A DNA stretch of 64,000 nucleotides, from contig NW_019091385.1 in assembly GCF_001949145.1 (NCBI RefSeq), positions 1,318,318 to 1,382,317 on the forward strand, read 5' to 3'. The notes under the pieces were generated by a model. The model was not told the origin of the DNA. It worked only from the letters and a program-made list of their open reading frames with translations, and made no database searches. The stretch comes from Acanthaster planci. Lineage: Eukaryota; Echinodermata; Asteroidea; Valvatida; Acanthasteridae. The position numbers were made by a program, and so were the translations under genes. Of this stretch, positions 11,621 through 22,519 are shown piece after piece; the stretch's first letter is position 1, and each line of letters opens with the position of its first letter.

Positions 11621-14044
11621 GTGAGTGTCAACCTGATTGAATTTCCAGTGACCTTAGGCCTCGCACAACTCATTGTTCGGTAGGTTCACCGTTGCTTCGA
11701 GGGGGAAGGGTGACCGGCTGCACGTGTGGTGACGCTCCGCTGAGTCACAGGGTTGCCCAGACCAGCTGTGTTATGACGGGGCCAATGCACATGCGGATGA
11801 CAGCGAAAAGATCTCAGGAACTTTGAAGGTCACGTCTAGTGATATAAGGGATATAACCATATAACAGACCGCTCAGATGGGGAAAAGCCAGTTGGGGGAC
11901 AGCAAAATCCCAGGTCCTTATTCAGTGGTGGTGGGGGGTAGGGGAATGAAGGTACATGAGATAAGATTGGTGTACTGTTGACGTCTTGGCCTCTAGCGTG
12001 GGAGGTACCATGTTGGGTCACGAACCTCGTCCCTTAGAAGTCTTGCGGAGTGGGCAGAAGAAGGTCTTGTGATGACTGGCCTGTTTGCATACAATCCAAG
12101 CAGAGCCCATGGAAAGCCTTGCAAAGTCTACAGCATCTCATGATGAACACGACAGTAGTCCAACAGCCATAGCACGCCAAGCATGCAGTTACTGTCAGAG
12201 CTGTAGATAGAGGGAGTAGCGCCAACTTCAGACTTAAGCACCAAAATGGCTCTTTGTTATGTGTGCAGCTACCTTGTGCTAATTGTCCATGTGCACTGAC
12301 GTATGATCCACCACTTTGGTTCCAATATTTGAGACACATGCCACAATTCTCTATAAACAGTTCTCTCTATGTACAGCTTTTGGTACTTTTACATGAGGAC
12401 GCCACCATTTTGTGCCCAGATTTGAGCCTGTTGCAGTTGCAGCTGTGCCTACCGACGTTATGGTTCCTTTTTAAGCGGAAAACACGCGTAAAATCAACAC
12501 GACACCCGCAAACTATCCGAAAGCGTGGTGTTTAATCAGGTTCATCTCGACTGAAACCTAATTGGCCACTTACACCACAAAACAACCCCGGTGCCAGACG
12601 TGTGGCGCCCTCAGCCAGGCTCGAAATCTGGACTGCCAAAAGCAAGGCAGCTATTTTCGAAGTGAGTGCGTCTGAGGCATGGGGGATACATGTGACTAGA
12701 CTTTTTGCACCTTTGCCTTTTTGCTGAAATGAAGAAGCAAATATTGACGCGAGGAAGAGTCTACCAGTCTCTGCCCTCCTGTGCAAGAACATCGTGCCAC
12801 TTTGAAGTCTTTGGGGTTTTGTTTCTTTCTCTAGTGTTTTCCACTTGATATTTCCGGAGACATCGCTTTAACTCTCGCGTAGATTTCTTAAGTTAGCTCA
12901 TGGTTGGGTCATGACTGTCAACATTTCGGCCACAGAAATAGCGCTTTCACTTTTATGGACATCAGGCTAAGCACACGGTGTCTGGCGAAAACGATGAAAA
13001 CAATAAATAACAAAAGCGATCACCCCTCAGCTGCGCGCGCGGACAAATATTTTTTCCGTCGGCTGTCGTTGGATGCGTACGCTCAGGCTCGCGTTTCAGT
13101 CTCGCGATGATGGTAGATGTGCCCAGAACATTCCCATCGCCAGAGCAATGACTCTGCAACCAACGTGGTAGATTATCAGTCATTTAGGGACCTTGGTCGA
13201 GTAGTAATCATCACATCAGCCCACGGTAAATGGTCCGTGATCAGCCACAAGTGATCAAGTCCGAAATCAAGTCGCAGGCCGTTTTAATTCAAAAGTGAGC
13301 TGTGGCCGGGGTATTCCTCTCAGTCCCTTAGGCAATATTGAATTTACATCGAACCTTCGAACTCGTTGACTGCCTGGTGGATTCATTTATGATTGGCTTG
13401 TGGTTGGATTGCATTATTATTGAGTGATGATAGACTTGCATCTGATGTGTGATCGTCTTGGGGTGGACTTGTTGATATCTTAATGATCGAGCGGATTACA
13501 ACTCTGGAAAATTTGAATGGAATGCTTTTGTTACGATAATTAGCACGTCACATCTCACTTGACAGCCGGGCGATCAGAAGGTTCAACTCGTTCGAAAAAT
13601 CCGCCTAGGCTTCGGGGCATTTTTGTGCGGCTTTAGGCCACATAAAAAAATACCTAATTGGCGAGCGCCCTTTTTTTTTCAAATGGGAGGGAGGGCGGTT
13701 TTTCAGTTCAACATAAATCTTGCTGGATTAGAAAAAAATAAAGAGCAGTTTCCTCAATGAAATGAGTTTTATTTGTCTTCTTTACCAAAGGGTTTTACAC
13801 AGGCGAGTCGTTCATCAAAAAAAGGAACCTGGGTTGTACGGCCAGGATAATAGGAGGGTTTTCTTTTAAAAGCGAGGGTCACGGTGATGTAACTCTGCCA
13901 AAGTACTGACCCAGCATGCAGCACTGAGAGTTCGAGGCCGTATCCGAATTACTGGCTGTGGCTGCAGCAGCATCGTACAAACTGTTGTGGTTGCCACCTT
14001 TCGCTGGTGACAGCCATTTCGAAAGCAGCGTTCAAAATCATTAT
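11621..14044. other. Intronic or intergenic stretch
   Basis: If the 11539 exon is real this begins its first intron. Frames of 60-100 codons on both strands (for example 12034-12339 minus, Cys-rich) carry no domain I can name and no splice pair. Nothing else is supported. Confidence 0.4.
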
Positions 14045-14148
14045 GTTCCAGCTCTGACTGGAACCAGCGAAACCGAAGTAGGGTATTTTCGAAACGAGTG
14101 GATTCGGCTTAGACTTCGGTCTTCCCTGGTTCCCGTCAGAGCTTGAAC
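14045..14148. repeat. Foldback hairpin, about 35-bp arms
   Basis: The left arm 14045-14079 and right arm 14113-14148 are inverted copies with a few mismatches. Shared words are GTTC-AGCTCTGAC, GGAACCAG and ACCGAAGT, in that order from the outside in. The 33-bp centre has no repeat. This is the size and form of a small foldback element. Plus and minus frames of 60-70 codons crossing it are not trusted. Confidence 0.55.
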
Positions 14149-15615
14149 ATGCAGTTGGAACCAAGTCTAATCGTTTCGAGGTTGAGTGAATCTGTACACA
14201 TGTACAAGTTCAGGAGTAGGCGGCAACTTTTGGAAGTATCATTTCCAGAGCGCGTAGCAGAAGATCGGAAGTGGGATCGTCCAGAGGGTCGTTTTTTCAG
14301 GTGTTTGTCAAAAAATAATTTTTTTACAAAAATGGGGCGGTCGTATTTTTCAGGGGCGGGTGGGGACGATCACAACCTGTTTTTTTATGCGGCCTTATAT
14401 TATACTCTTATTTAATTAATGAAAACAATACTGCATCCTTCCTTTTGGGGTTAATTGCGTCGTTAAGACTAGTGTACTTTTTCAAACATTTCTTAGTTGT
14501 GCTTTCCCGGCGCTGCAACTCATCACTCGGGGAAGGCACTGTTTAGTTTATGTTTTACTGTTCCGATTGTGAACCCCAAACTTCCTCGTTGAGCACATTT
14601 CTGAGGAAAAAATTGGTCGTCGCCTTATTGCCATGCACTCTAACAACAGTGAAATATTCAATGAAAAGAAAATAAACAGCAGCTCAAATTTGATGCCAAA
14701 CAAGTCAAACATGAAATCAGTAATTATCATTTAACCCTGTTCCTTCCCTCTGCGCGCCAATGTGAGGGAAATTAACACAGCTTAAGCCTGAGGAATGAAG
14801 ATGATCGGAAACGGTGGGAGGTATGCGAACATTAGAGTACTCGTAGTTACATTTCGGCCTGCAGCATTTCATTTAGGCCATGAAATGAGTCTGTAGTCAA
14901 TAACAAATTGAAAAATGGACCCAGCGGGGAAAAAATCAATTTCCTGTTTTCTTGGTGGTCCAGTTTTTTCCTGTGTCCTTGATCCGGTTCTAGACCGCAC
15001 AGGGGAGTCACGTGATGTCAATCTTCCAGGGTCGATGGTCGAACCCACACGACCACGTGACCCACATCCGAGCCCTTGGAAAGTGTCTGAAAACAAGAGG
15101 AGACTTTTCATCATTTCTAAACACGAGTCTCGAGTGAACTTTCCACTCGAGTATCAAAACTTTCAACGGATATGAACCGTGCATCAGGTGCAATTTAAAC
15201 CTGGTATTCTGTGCAACTCGGGAACTCATCGAGACCAGGAAATTGCCTTCGATTGAGTTGTAACTCTAATTCCAAAAATATACTTCACTTTATCATTCCC
15301 ATGTGTAAAGCGTGTTTCTCAAAATAGTTTTCTATGATTTACTTTCATTTGCAAGGTAGTGAGGCGTGTTTCTTATGTCCTTGATTTTGGATGAGGGGAA
15401 AAAAAGGAAGAAATGAAAGCCAGAAATCGTCGTTATGTTCTGAGGCCGTTGGCCCCATGTTTCCGCTCTCTGGCTCGAGTTCCCTTGAGCTTTCCTTATC
15501 CTACGGAGACTAAAAACTGAAATAAAAAAGCGAATTCTATGCTCCATTGTCGCTGGTATTGTCAGAGGCTTCGAACAAAGGCGCCAAAACGTGCCGTCGA
15601 GCAGCGCGAATCGGA
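14149..15615. other. Intergenic stretch, nothing supported
   Basis: Frames of 60-90 codons overlap on both strands without domains or paired splice sites. No hairpin or tandem repeat of note was seen. Confidence 0.4.
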
Positions 15616-15623
15616 TGACGTCA
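15616..15623. promoter_or_regulatory. CRE/ATF octamer upstream of small frame
   Basis: TGACGTCA lies 5 bp before the ATG at 15628. An RFX X-box, GTTTCCATAGCAAC, follows at 15662-15675. Together they resemble the X and X2 elements of RFX/CREB-regulated promoters, but the X-box falls inside the candidate coding frame. Either the promoter overlaps the frame or one call is wrong. Confidence 0.35.
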
Positions 15624-15627
15624 ATGC

Positions 15628-15861
15628 ATGGCCCCTAGCAACGACACCTACACGCTCCCCAGTTTCCATAGCAACCCTTATGCGGCTTTTGTGTATTACA
15701 AGGAGACTGTACGGGGAGTTTACAGGTTGGGGAACTTAATTTGGCCATCATTCTTCCCCATTCTTTCTGAAATTCTAGAATATATGTATGATTCTATTAC
15801 CTTATGTAGCCTACCTGTACTTCCAATTTCACAGTTTTGTCGAAAAGTAAATGTCAGTTAA
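15628..15861 (+). CDS. Small open frame or first exon, protein unknown
   Basis: The ATG at 15628 starts MAPSNDTYTLPSFHSNPYAA, which continues FVYYKETVRGVYR. The frame stays open for 77 codons to TAA at 15859-15861, and an AATAAA polyadenylation signal follows at 15872. Alternatively the coding part ends at the possible donor TTTACAG|GTTGGG after 15725 (98 bp, exit phase 2). The first 33 residues look more protein-like than the remainder, which favours the spliced reading. The TGACGTCA just upstream supports a nearby promoter. I do not recognise the family. Confidence 0.3.
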   Translation: MAPSNDTYTLPSFHSNPYAAFVYYKETVRGVYRLGNLIWPSFFPILSEILEYMYDSITLCSLPVLPISQFCRKVNVS

Positions 15862-16321
15862 TTTTGATTGAAATAAAATGGAATTACAGTTCATCCGTGT
15901 TGAAAAACTAGCTGCCCATATTTCATTGCAACCAAACGGTGAATTCTCATTTTCCATTTGTGGATGGCAATGTTTTTCTTGATTTGTAGTATGACAACGA
16001 AAGCTTTGGTAATTTCGATATTTGTGTTCATTTTTTTCTCTCCCTTACTTTGTTAATCTGGGTTAACAAACCAAGAATGGAGGCTTTGTCCTGTACAGCG
16101 GTTTCCTTTCGCCCCGTGCTGCCTAGTCTATGATTGCATATTTCAAACGCATCTCGTTAGTAATATCATAATGCCTCGTGGACGTTGGGCATTCCACCAA
16201 CGTTCCACTCATTGCGATAAAACTACGATATTTTATTCAATTTAGTGGTCATTAGTAGTACATTTTTCATTATTTGGGGGCTGTTTTATTTTGTCGATAT
16301 GAATTTGTATGACATTTATGT

Positions 16322-16452
16322 TCCGTTATGTTGTATTGTGTTGAGTTATGATGTTGCGTTGTTTTGTATTTGTTGCGTTGTTGTATTGTGTTGTTGCGTT
16401 GCGTTGTGTCGTGTTATGTTGTTGCGTTGTGTTGTGTTCTGTCCTGTTTTGT
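16322..16452. repeat. Low-complexity GTTGT-rich tract
   Basis: A degenerate array of TTGTGTTG, GTTGCG and TTATGTTG words makes one strand almost free of A and C. Open frames through it (Cys/Val/Leu-rich on plus, Asn/Thr/Gln-rich on minus) are artefacts of the repeat. Confidence 0.75.
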
Positions 16453-16774
16453 TATCCATATAATAATTAGTATCATACACTATTCTTAAGAGAATGAACT
16501 TCATCCTGAAATCGTTCAGACGATGGAACGAAAAATACATGTGATGAAAGTACGCGAAGTGTGTAAAAAGTTGCAGCAGGCTTTTAATTTAATCCATAAA
16601 GAAAGGCTTCATGGTAAAAGCTGTATATAAGGAATGTGCAATGTGCCCAGTGCGCTATGTAAAAGTGTATTTATCCATATCATACGCAACGGTGACTATT
16701 CTTACGGTAAGAACACAACGAAGCTAGTAGATTCACAGTGGTGAATATTGAAAAGCGGTGCCTGTTGTTTATTC

Positions 16775-19700
16775 TCAGGCATGACAGTTTGGGTTTATTT
16801 TCCAGACATTGGGTAACTGTCTATGCATGGCTTGTTGCTCCTCTTCATGGATAAAATCGAGTTTAATGCTGTGTCCTTCAGTTTGACCCATTTTACAGTG
16901 ACATTTGGAAGCCTTGTTCGTAAGGCATTCCACCATGTCAGTTCTTAATACTACGTTCCAATCACAACCGTGAACTGCATGGCGGGACTTAATTACAGAC
17001 AACAAAATGCGTCCTTCGCACGAAACAGGCCTTCAGCTGAAAATTCTACGACGCTCAGAAAATGACTTACGTCTTGAAATTTTTAGGCAAGTTTAATTAA
17101 AGTAGCTGATTTAAGATAATTCAAGGGTGCTGAATCCAAATACGAGTGTCCCCAAGAGCCAAACCTGCACGTTTTGGTTGAAGAAACCTTTAAAGGTGCA
17201 CACAGCTTAATTATTACACCGTGTTTACGGGCTTCACAATAACATCGAACGAAGCATTAAATCAAAGCAAGGCAAAGTATATGGTGTGTTTACAGCAATG
17301 CAATGTATCAAATTGGGGGGGAGGAGCCAGTGGCAGTACCGGCAAATTAAAGGAACAGTTTATTTGCAATAAGGAGTTGCCTAAGGAATTTAAGAGACGC
17401 TGATCTTATGCCTTGTTTGGGGGATACAAGTTGTACTGAACCAGCCACATAATTCATGGGGCTATTACAGATTATACCAGTAGATTAAAGGTGTCTGTAC
17501 TAGCAAATTAAAGGTGCAGTGCAAGTTGTAATAAAGAATTGCCAGAGAGTTAAAGGGGCATTAGGTTTTTGCCTTGTTTGGTGGGATACAAGTTGTGCTG
17601 GATAATAAAAGAAATGGAGGGGCTATATTCAAGTCATAAGAAACTATTACAAATTATACATGTACATGCATTATAGCAATTACAGGTACACTGTAAAAAT
17701 GTAATAATGGGTTGCTAGAGAATTAGTAAGACGTTTAATTTTTGGGGGGCCATGTTTGGTGGGATACAAGCTGCACTGAGCCGATTACAAAATGATGGCG
17801 ATCTGAAACGTCATGACAAACCTGCGACAGAACTAGAGGGGGTACCTTTCAAAGACAATGCCTTGGGTGTATGTTGAGATAAATGAAGGGGAAAAAAGAG
17901 CACAGTTCAACTTGACCTGTGCAGCGCAGTGAATTAGGCACTGACTTCAAGTCTCTGGTCACAGAAAGTGAGACTCAAGGGCAAGACTGGCTGCAGGGAA
18001 GAAAAACACGAACAACAAAAGGCAGTTCAAGGCTAAATGTCTTGGACATTTTTTAGAAAACCTGTATAATTTAATATTTGAGTAAGGCCTTTACACGGCT
18101 GTTGTTCTAAATGATTAAACAGTATCTGCAAAATTCCTAAATAAGATAAGGATAAGACTTTCTCATTTCCATTTCTAAAGATGAAAAGATGACCAAAGGT
18201 GATCATGTACTGAAAATGGCTTAAAACTCAATTCCAAATGCTTGTCACATGTTGATTGCATGTTTACAAAAGCAGCAGTATTTCACCTTATATGCATGTT
18301 TTCTTTTTCAATGCAGCTTACCCTTGACCACAGATTCAGAATGGAAGAATGGGTTCTGTCGAGAAATTGAACCACATTAAAAAGTTCCAAAAAAAAAAAT
18401 GTTAGGAAGGCAGCTTCACAGAACACATGCCGATGACTACTTGCTTTGACTAATAAACATGAACATAATGATATTGGTGAACTTGATCTTCTTCTTTCAT
18501 TTAGCTCCTTCGTCCCAGAGCCCCCTCTTCACCTGCAGTGGTTAATACTACTTCAAGCATGCTTTGGATCATGCTGCTTACAACCTTGCGGCTGCACAAG
18601 TTTGTGCATGAGGACAAAAGCACATTTTTGAACATTTTAAAACAAAAGAAGCTGTTACCTGAATATGGGTAAGGTTCACTCAAACAAAAATAAACCAAGG
18701 CAGAAGTGAAAATAAAATGAAAAATGAACTGTAAGTCAATTCTGCACCCCTTTCCACAGCTTAAATTTAATTGCAATGAAATGATTAACGACACTTCCTG
18801 TTTGTGGCATATCTATGGTGCTGAACATCTGTTGCTACCATCCTTTTTTCTTTTGTCTCCCAGTATTTTTTTCCTCACCCAGGGCCTGTGTTGATTTTCT
18901 CAATGGTCCACCTGAAACCAGAGCAAGAAAAATGCATACATGTACATAATTATCTAAGTAAATGTCTTTATGGCTCTCTCAGCAGTTGCATGTGTGTTTT
19001 TGAAAGGGGTGAAAGCAAGCAGGCATCTGCCTCATTAGTAAGCAGGAAGTCGTGGTTTCGAGTCCCATCCGAGTACGCTTGTGGTTTTTCTCACAAGCCT
19101 TCGGGGGCACAAGCCTTCGGGGGCAAACACTTGGTTTAGAGTGTTATAATACACGTCGGGCAGGGCAAAAAAATCCCCAATCCATCCTTGGAAATTTGAT
19201 TCGCCTACTGCAGAGCGGATCTGTCTATACAAGAAGCATTTTTATGCATTATTGTTCCCCCCCCCAAAAAAAATGTGTTTTGATAGAGTAAGTCTCTGTG
19301 CCAGCTTCATACTTGCCGTCCGAAACTCTAATTTCCAACTGCCAGGTAATCCGCCTCTGCTCCACTTCTTTTTCCAGGATAAGATGCATTAATTGGGAGC
19401 AATGCATACACTTTGTTGCTCAAATAAGGATGCTGTCGTAACTCGATGTCAATGTGGTGGAGTTTCCTCCGTCTTGTGTGTGGCAGATGACACTCTCGTG
19501 CATGGCAGATCGTCCAGCTTTTTCCTTTTAGCTCAAATCCTTGTTGTTGTGATCTTGGATTTTCCTAAATCAATAGTAATTAACAGTGACTTGAAATGAA
19601 AGTCTTCCGGGAAAACCGAGGCTGGGTGATTTTGTGCAAAAATTTCTTCCAAAACTGTTGTCAGTATTCACATTACAAGGCAAGTGATGTTAAACCAAGT

Positions 19701-20372
19701 ACACACATAATTTTGGCAATAAGCCTTATCGCTAATACCGCAAGAGTAATTTTGCACGATAGTATAAAGGCATCATGGAAAGAAAAAAGGGGCGAACCCA
19801 TGCCTTTTCACAGTTGTGCAAAACAGCCATTAGCGATAAAGGCTTATGAGTGATAAATTTGCTTGGTTTATTGTGAACAGAATTAAAGCATGGATAAGGT
19901 TCACATTTCCTCCAAAATTTCTTCTATTTTTGACACACACAAGTTACCTAAACGGTGAACCACTCCATCAAGTCCATGTGACAATTCTGGGGTAACCTAC
20001 TGCTTCATCTGTTTGTAGGAACCGACTACCGGAATGCTGTACATCATCACATATAAATGTGTACAAGACTGGAGTGATATTTCTCTGTATGCACGGTCAC
20101 AGAAATTTGAACTGAACAAGGAAAAAGCTGTTTAGAACCTTAGGTCTATCTCTTCTGTTCGTCATGCTTGGATCGATGCCGTAACCCCATTGGATCAAGG
20201 GCTTTTCTGCTAAAACAGCTTCATTCTTGATGGCTACGTTAAATTCTATCGCGTGACTATCCAGGTCTTTCAGCTCGAGTGAGCAGGTGTTCACATCTGA
20301 CTCGTAAAAATTGAGAACTTGACTTTTTTCAGTCTCGACGACATGCCACACAGCGTGACCTGCGCCCGCCAT
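16775..20372 (-). CDS. Predicted five-exon gene of unknown function
   Basis: Read on the minus strand, five segments can be joined in phase. Exon 1 (20372-20139) starts at AACATGGCGG and encodes MAGAGHAVWHVVETEKSQVL onward, 78 codons, with donor AAG|GTTCTA (weak). Exon 2 (19996-19948) reads VTPELSHGLDGVVHRL, donor TTTAG|GTAACT. Exon 3 (18911-18879, 33 bp) has acceptor TCTGGTTTCAG and donor CTGG|GTGAGG. Exon 4 (18658-18533, 126 bp) has a long pyrimidine tract with acceptor ATATTCAG and perfect donor CTGCAG|GTGAAG; it reads NVLLSSCTNLCSRKVVSS. A possible last exon (17013-16775) ends HRQLPNVWKINPNCHA then stop, with AATAAA just after. An alternative end uses acceptor CTTCCCTGCAG at 17991 (ASLALESHFL, stop at 17959). 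I do not recognise the protein. The exon 2 and last-exon acceptors are poor, so the exact chain is uncertain. Confidence 0.38.
17342..17800. repeat. Degenerate tandem repeat, three units of about 165 bp
   Basis: Copies begin at 17342, 17503 and 17676, each with GCAAATTAAAGG-like bases. Each continues through an AATAA-GAGTTGC block, a GCC-TGTTTGG-GGGATACAAG block and a CTATTACA-ATTATAC block. The copies are strongly diverged. If the gene model on the minus strand is right, the array lies in its last intron or 3' region. Confidence 0.65.
19092..19123. repeat. Perfect 16-bp direct duplication
   Basis: The 16-mer CACAAGCCTTCGGGGG occurs twice back to back. It lies just after a GTTTCGAGTCC word resembling a Pol III B-box, but no full tRNA-like fold is present. 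Confidence 0.7.
19717..19848. mobile_element. Foldback / MITE-like element, 132 bp
   Basis: The left arm (19717-19779) and right arm (19799-19848) are imperfect inverted copies. From the ends inward both carry ATAAGCC, TTATCGCTAAT, TTTTGCAC and AAGGCAT, with one eight-base indel. Only about 19 bp separates the arms. The compact palindromic form and lack of coding suggest a MITE. It would sit in an intron of the predicted minus-strand gene. Confidence 0.55.
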
Positions 20373-22061
20373 GTTCGCAACCTCGTGTGCGGATGTGATG
20401 CGGTTGTCTCCATGTCGTTCACACAGCAGCATTCATACTGGAACAAGGTTTGAGTTTTATTTTCGCTAGGCAAGGCTCGAAGTTTGAACCCAATTTTCTC
20501 GCAAGAGTGCAACTTGTTCCGGGGGACTCACAGGCCGTGCTCAGTATGGTGAAATCTGTATGCAAACCAAAATCAGGTTGCCTACAAAGTGAAGACGAAA
20601 GAGAACGATAGAATTTTCAGCTGACGGCCTAAAAATTCTCGGAACGGAAATAAGATTTTTTTTGGCAGTTTTGCCATTTGTGTTGCAAAAATAAACTCTA
20701 GATAAAGGGGGATTTCTTGCTTAATGCCAACGCTACATCAGGCGTAGTGTGCAGTGTTGGTGAATGTGCGGTGTGTATGACATGAAATCATGAACTTGAA
20801 AGAATGAATTTCAGGGGAAACTCTGTTCTCGGATTTCGCGCCTCCTGTCATCTGCGAATAAGAGACGAGAGTGTTACCTTCGGGGACACGGGTCTCACGA
20901 GAGCTATCTTCACGCCCAAAGCCGAAAGGCGTGGAACATGATGAGGGGACAAAAGTATCGATATTCCGGCCATCTTTTGTTACCTTCTCTTTTACCGTTC
21001 TCTCTTTGTGTATTTTTTTTCTTGAGAGACTTTATTGTCATCTCATATAGGCCGACATTAAGCCAGTTGGACAGAGTATCGTCTGTTTGGGATGTACGCA
21101 TGTTTATTCAACGAGATGAATACCGAACTCTTTGCATAATAACACTGTCCCCATGAGGCCAGCCTAAAGGCAAACGGTTGTCATGGTCCTGTTCCGTTCA
21201 TTCCCTCTGCCGACGAACTACGTTTCTCTAAATTTCGTCTTAGATAAAAAAAACCCGAGAATTGCATTTCGCACAGGATGTGTGGATTACGACCAAATGA
21301 AAATATTCCCTTTGATAAAAAAGTGGAGTGTGCCGTCCAAACCTGACAAGTCTGGGCAAAGTGTTCAGCTGTTTGGTCCAGTTCCCCTTTGCGGTTTTTC
21401 TCCTAATTGTTTTTCTCTCTCTGTCACGTTTTTGTGACACGGTTTGTGACACAGGTACTTAAAAGCTTTCTGAAATATTTCGTCCGCTCCCTGCTGACAA
21501 CAACAAAAAGGAAGGGGAAAAGGAGAAGGACGGCTCTCCTTGCGGGTAAAATGTCCATTTAAATTTAGCGGGGAGTTTCAAAAGTGAGTCAGTCGTTGAA
21601 CATGTGCAGTGCCCCGTGGTTATTGAAGGAGAGAGACCAGCAACGAGAAGTCTCACTGTGCCCGTGTGAAGACCAGTCGCTTCTTTTTTTAGTCTTTCTC
21701 TTACGAGCGCAGCTACTCCTTCTCCTAGAATTTGATTTGTCTGCGAGGGGAAGAAAGATGCAGCGCATATATTGCGGCACGGGTGCGCACTCTTCCACGG
21801 CCTTCCCCCGGCCGGCAACCGAGGACCGGTATGTTGTGAGGGGGTGGCGCGGCCTTTTGGCAAGGTGAAGGTTAGATAGGCAGACCGTGGCGGAACTCGG
21901 TCTGGTGGGGCTCACCAGTGGAACGAGGGGAGGGGGCGGCTGGTGATGAGATGAGGTCCCCCGATGAAGTACTGACCTGCTCCCTCGATAGCTGACACAG
22001 AGACAGGATCCTGACCCGGAAATGGCATTCTTCCGATATGTGCTTGTGATTCACTGGACAG
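20373..22061. other. Possible 5' region of the minus-strand gene; otherwise nothing clear
   Basis: On the minus strand AAAAGATGGCCGG (near 20962) and AACATGGCGG (near 20372) both resemble YY1 sites overlapping start codons. The first opens a 32-codon frame ending at a good donor, CCGAAG|GTAACA (20877). It may be an alternative first exon, but I cannot link it in frame. Other frames here are unsupported. Confidence 0.35.
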
Positions 22062-22519
22062 CAAAGCCACATTATATAAAGATGGATGGAATCAGCAGCC
22101 ACAGTTCACATCCAATGCAGCTTCTATACCATAGCCTTGTAGACGAAGCTGAAAATCTACACGATTGGCTGGAAATCTGTAAGGATTTATACCTCTCAAC
22201 GTGCGAAAGACTCACGTGAAGCAATACGAACAGCATAACGATGTCTGACGATACGACTTTCTTTTTGCATGTCAGTATAGTGGCCTATGAACACCAAGAA
22301 TTATTGAATCCCATCCAATTAGTGCATCAGATAAAGTACATGTCATTCTACACGTTTTTCCTGTCCGTATTCGTTGCAGCTTTTTTTTCCTCAAGCACGC
22401 GTAGTAAAGTGACTTCGCCCCGATCGATTTGGAATACGTGCCGGATGTGCTGTTTGATTTGTAAACCCGGAAAATTTGAATACATTGCAAACTGTCATGA
22501 TACATTCACTTCTCAAAAG
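22062..22519 (+). CDS. Two candidate exons joined in phase, protein unknown
   Basis: Exon a (22062-22215) follows acceptor TTCACTGGACAG and ends CTCAC|GTGAAG. It reads PMQLLYHSLVDEAENLHDWL, then EICKDLYLSTCERL. Exon b (22396-22519) follows TTTTTTTTCCTCAAG and ends CAAAAG|GTATCT. It reads SIWNTCRMCCLICKPGKFEY, cysteine-rich. The 180-bp intron joins phase 2 to phase 2 and the exon b exit is phase 0. No family is recognised. The exon a donor and the AAG acceptor are not strong, so chance remains possible. Confidence 0.25.

Noticed and set aside
12034-12339. Cys-rich minus frame suggestive of a zinc finger or transposon protein
   Set aside because: The cysteine spacing fits no finger class and no neighbouring exon or repeat end was found.
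16245-16540. Cys/Val-rich plus frame and Asn/Thr-rich minus frame
   Set aside because: Both are translations of the GTTGT low-complexity tract.
19017-19090. Second tRNA-like or SINE sequence
   Set aside because: A B-box-like GTTTCGAGTCC is present, but no A-box and no consistent acceptor or anticodon stems can be drawn.
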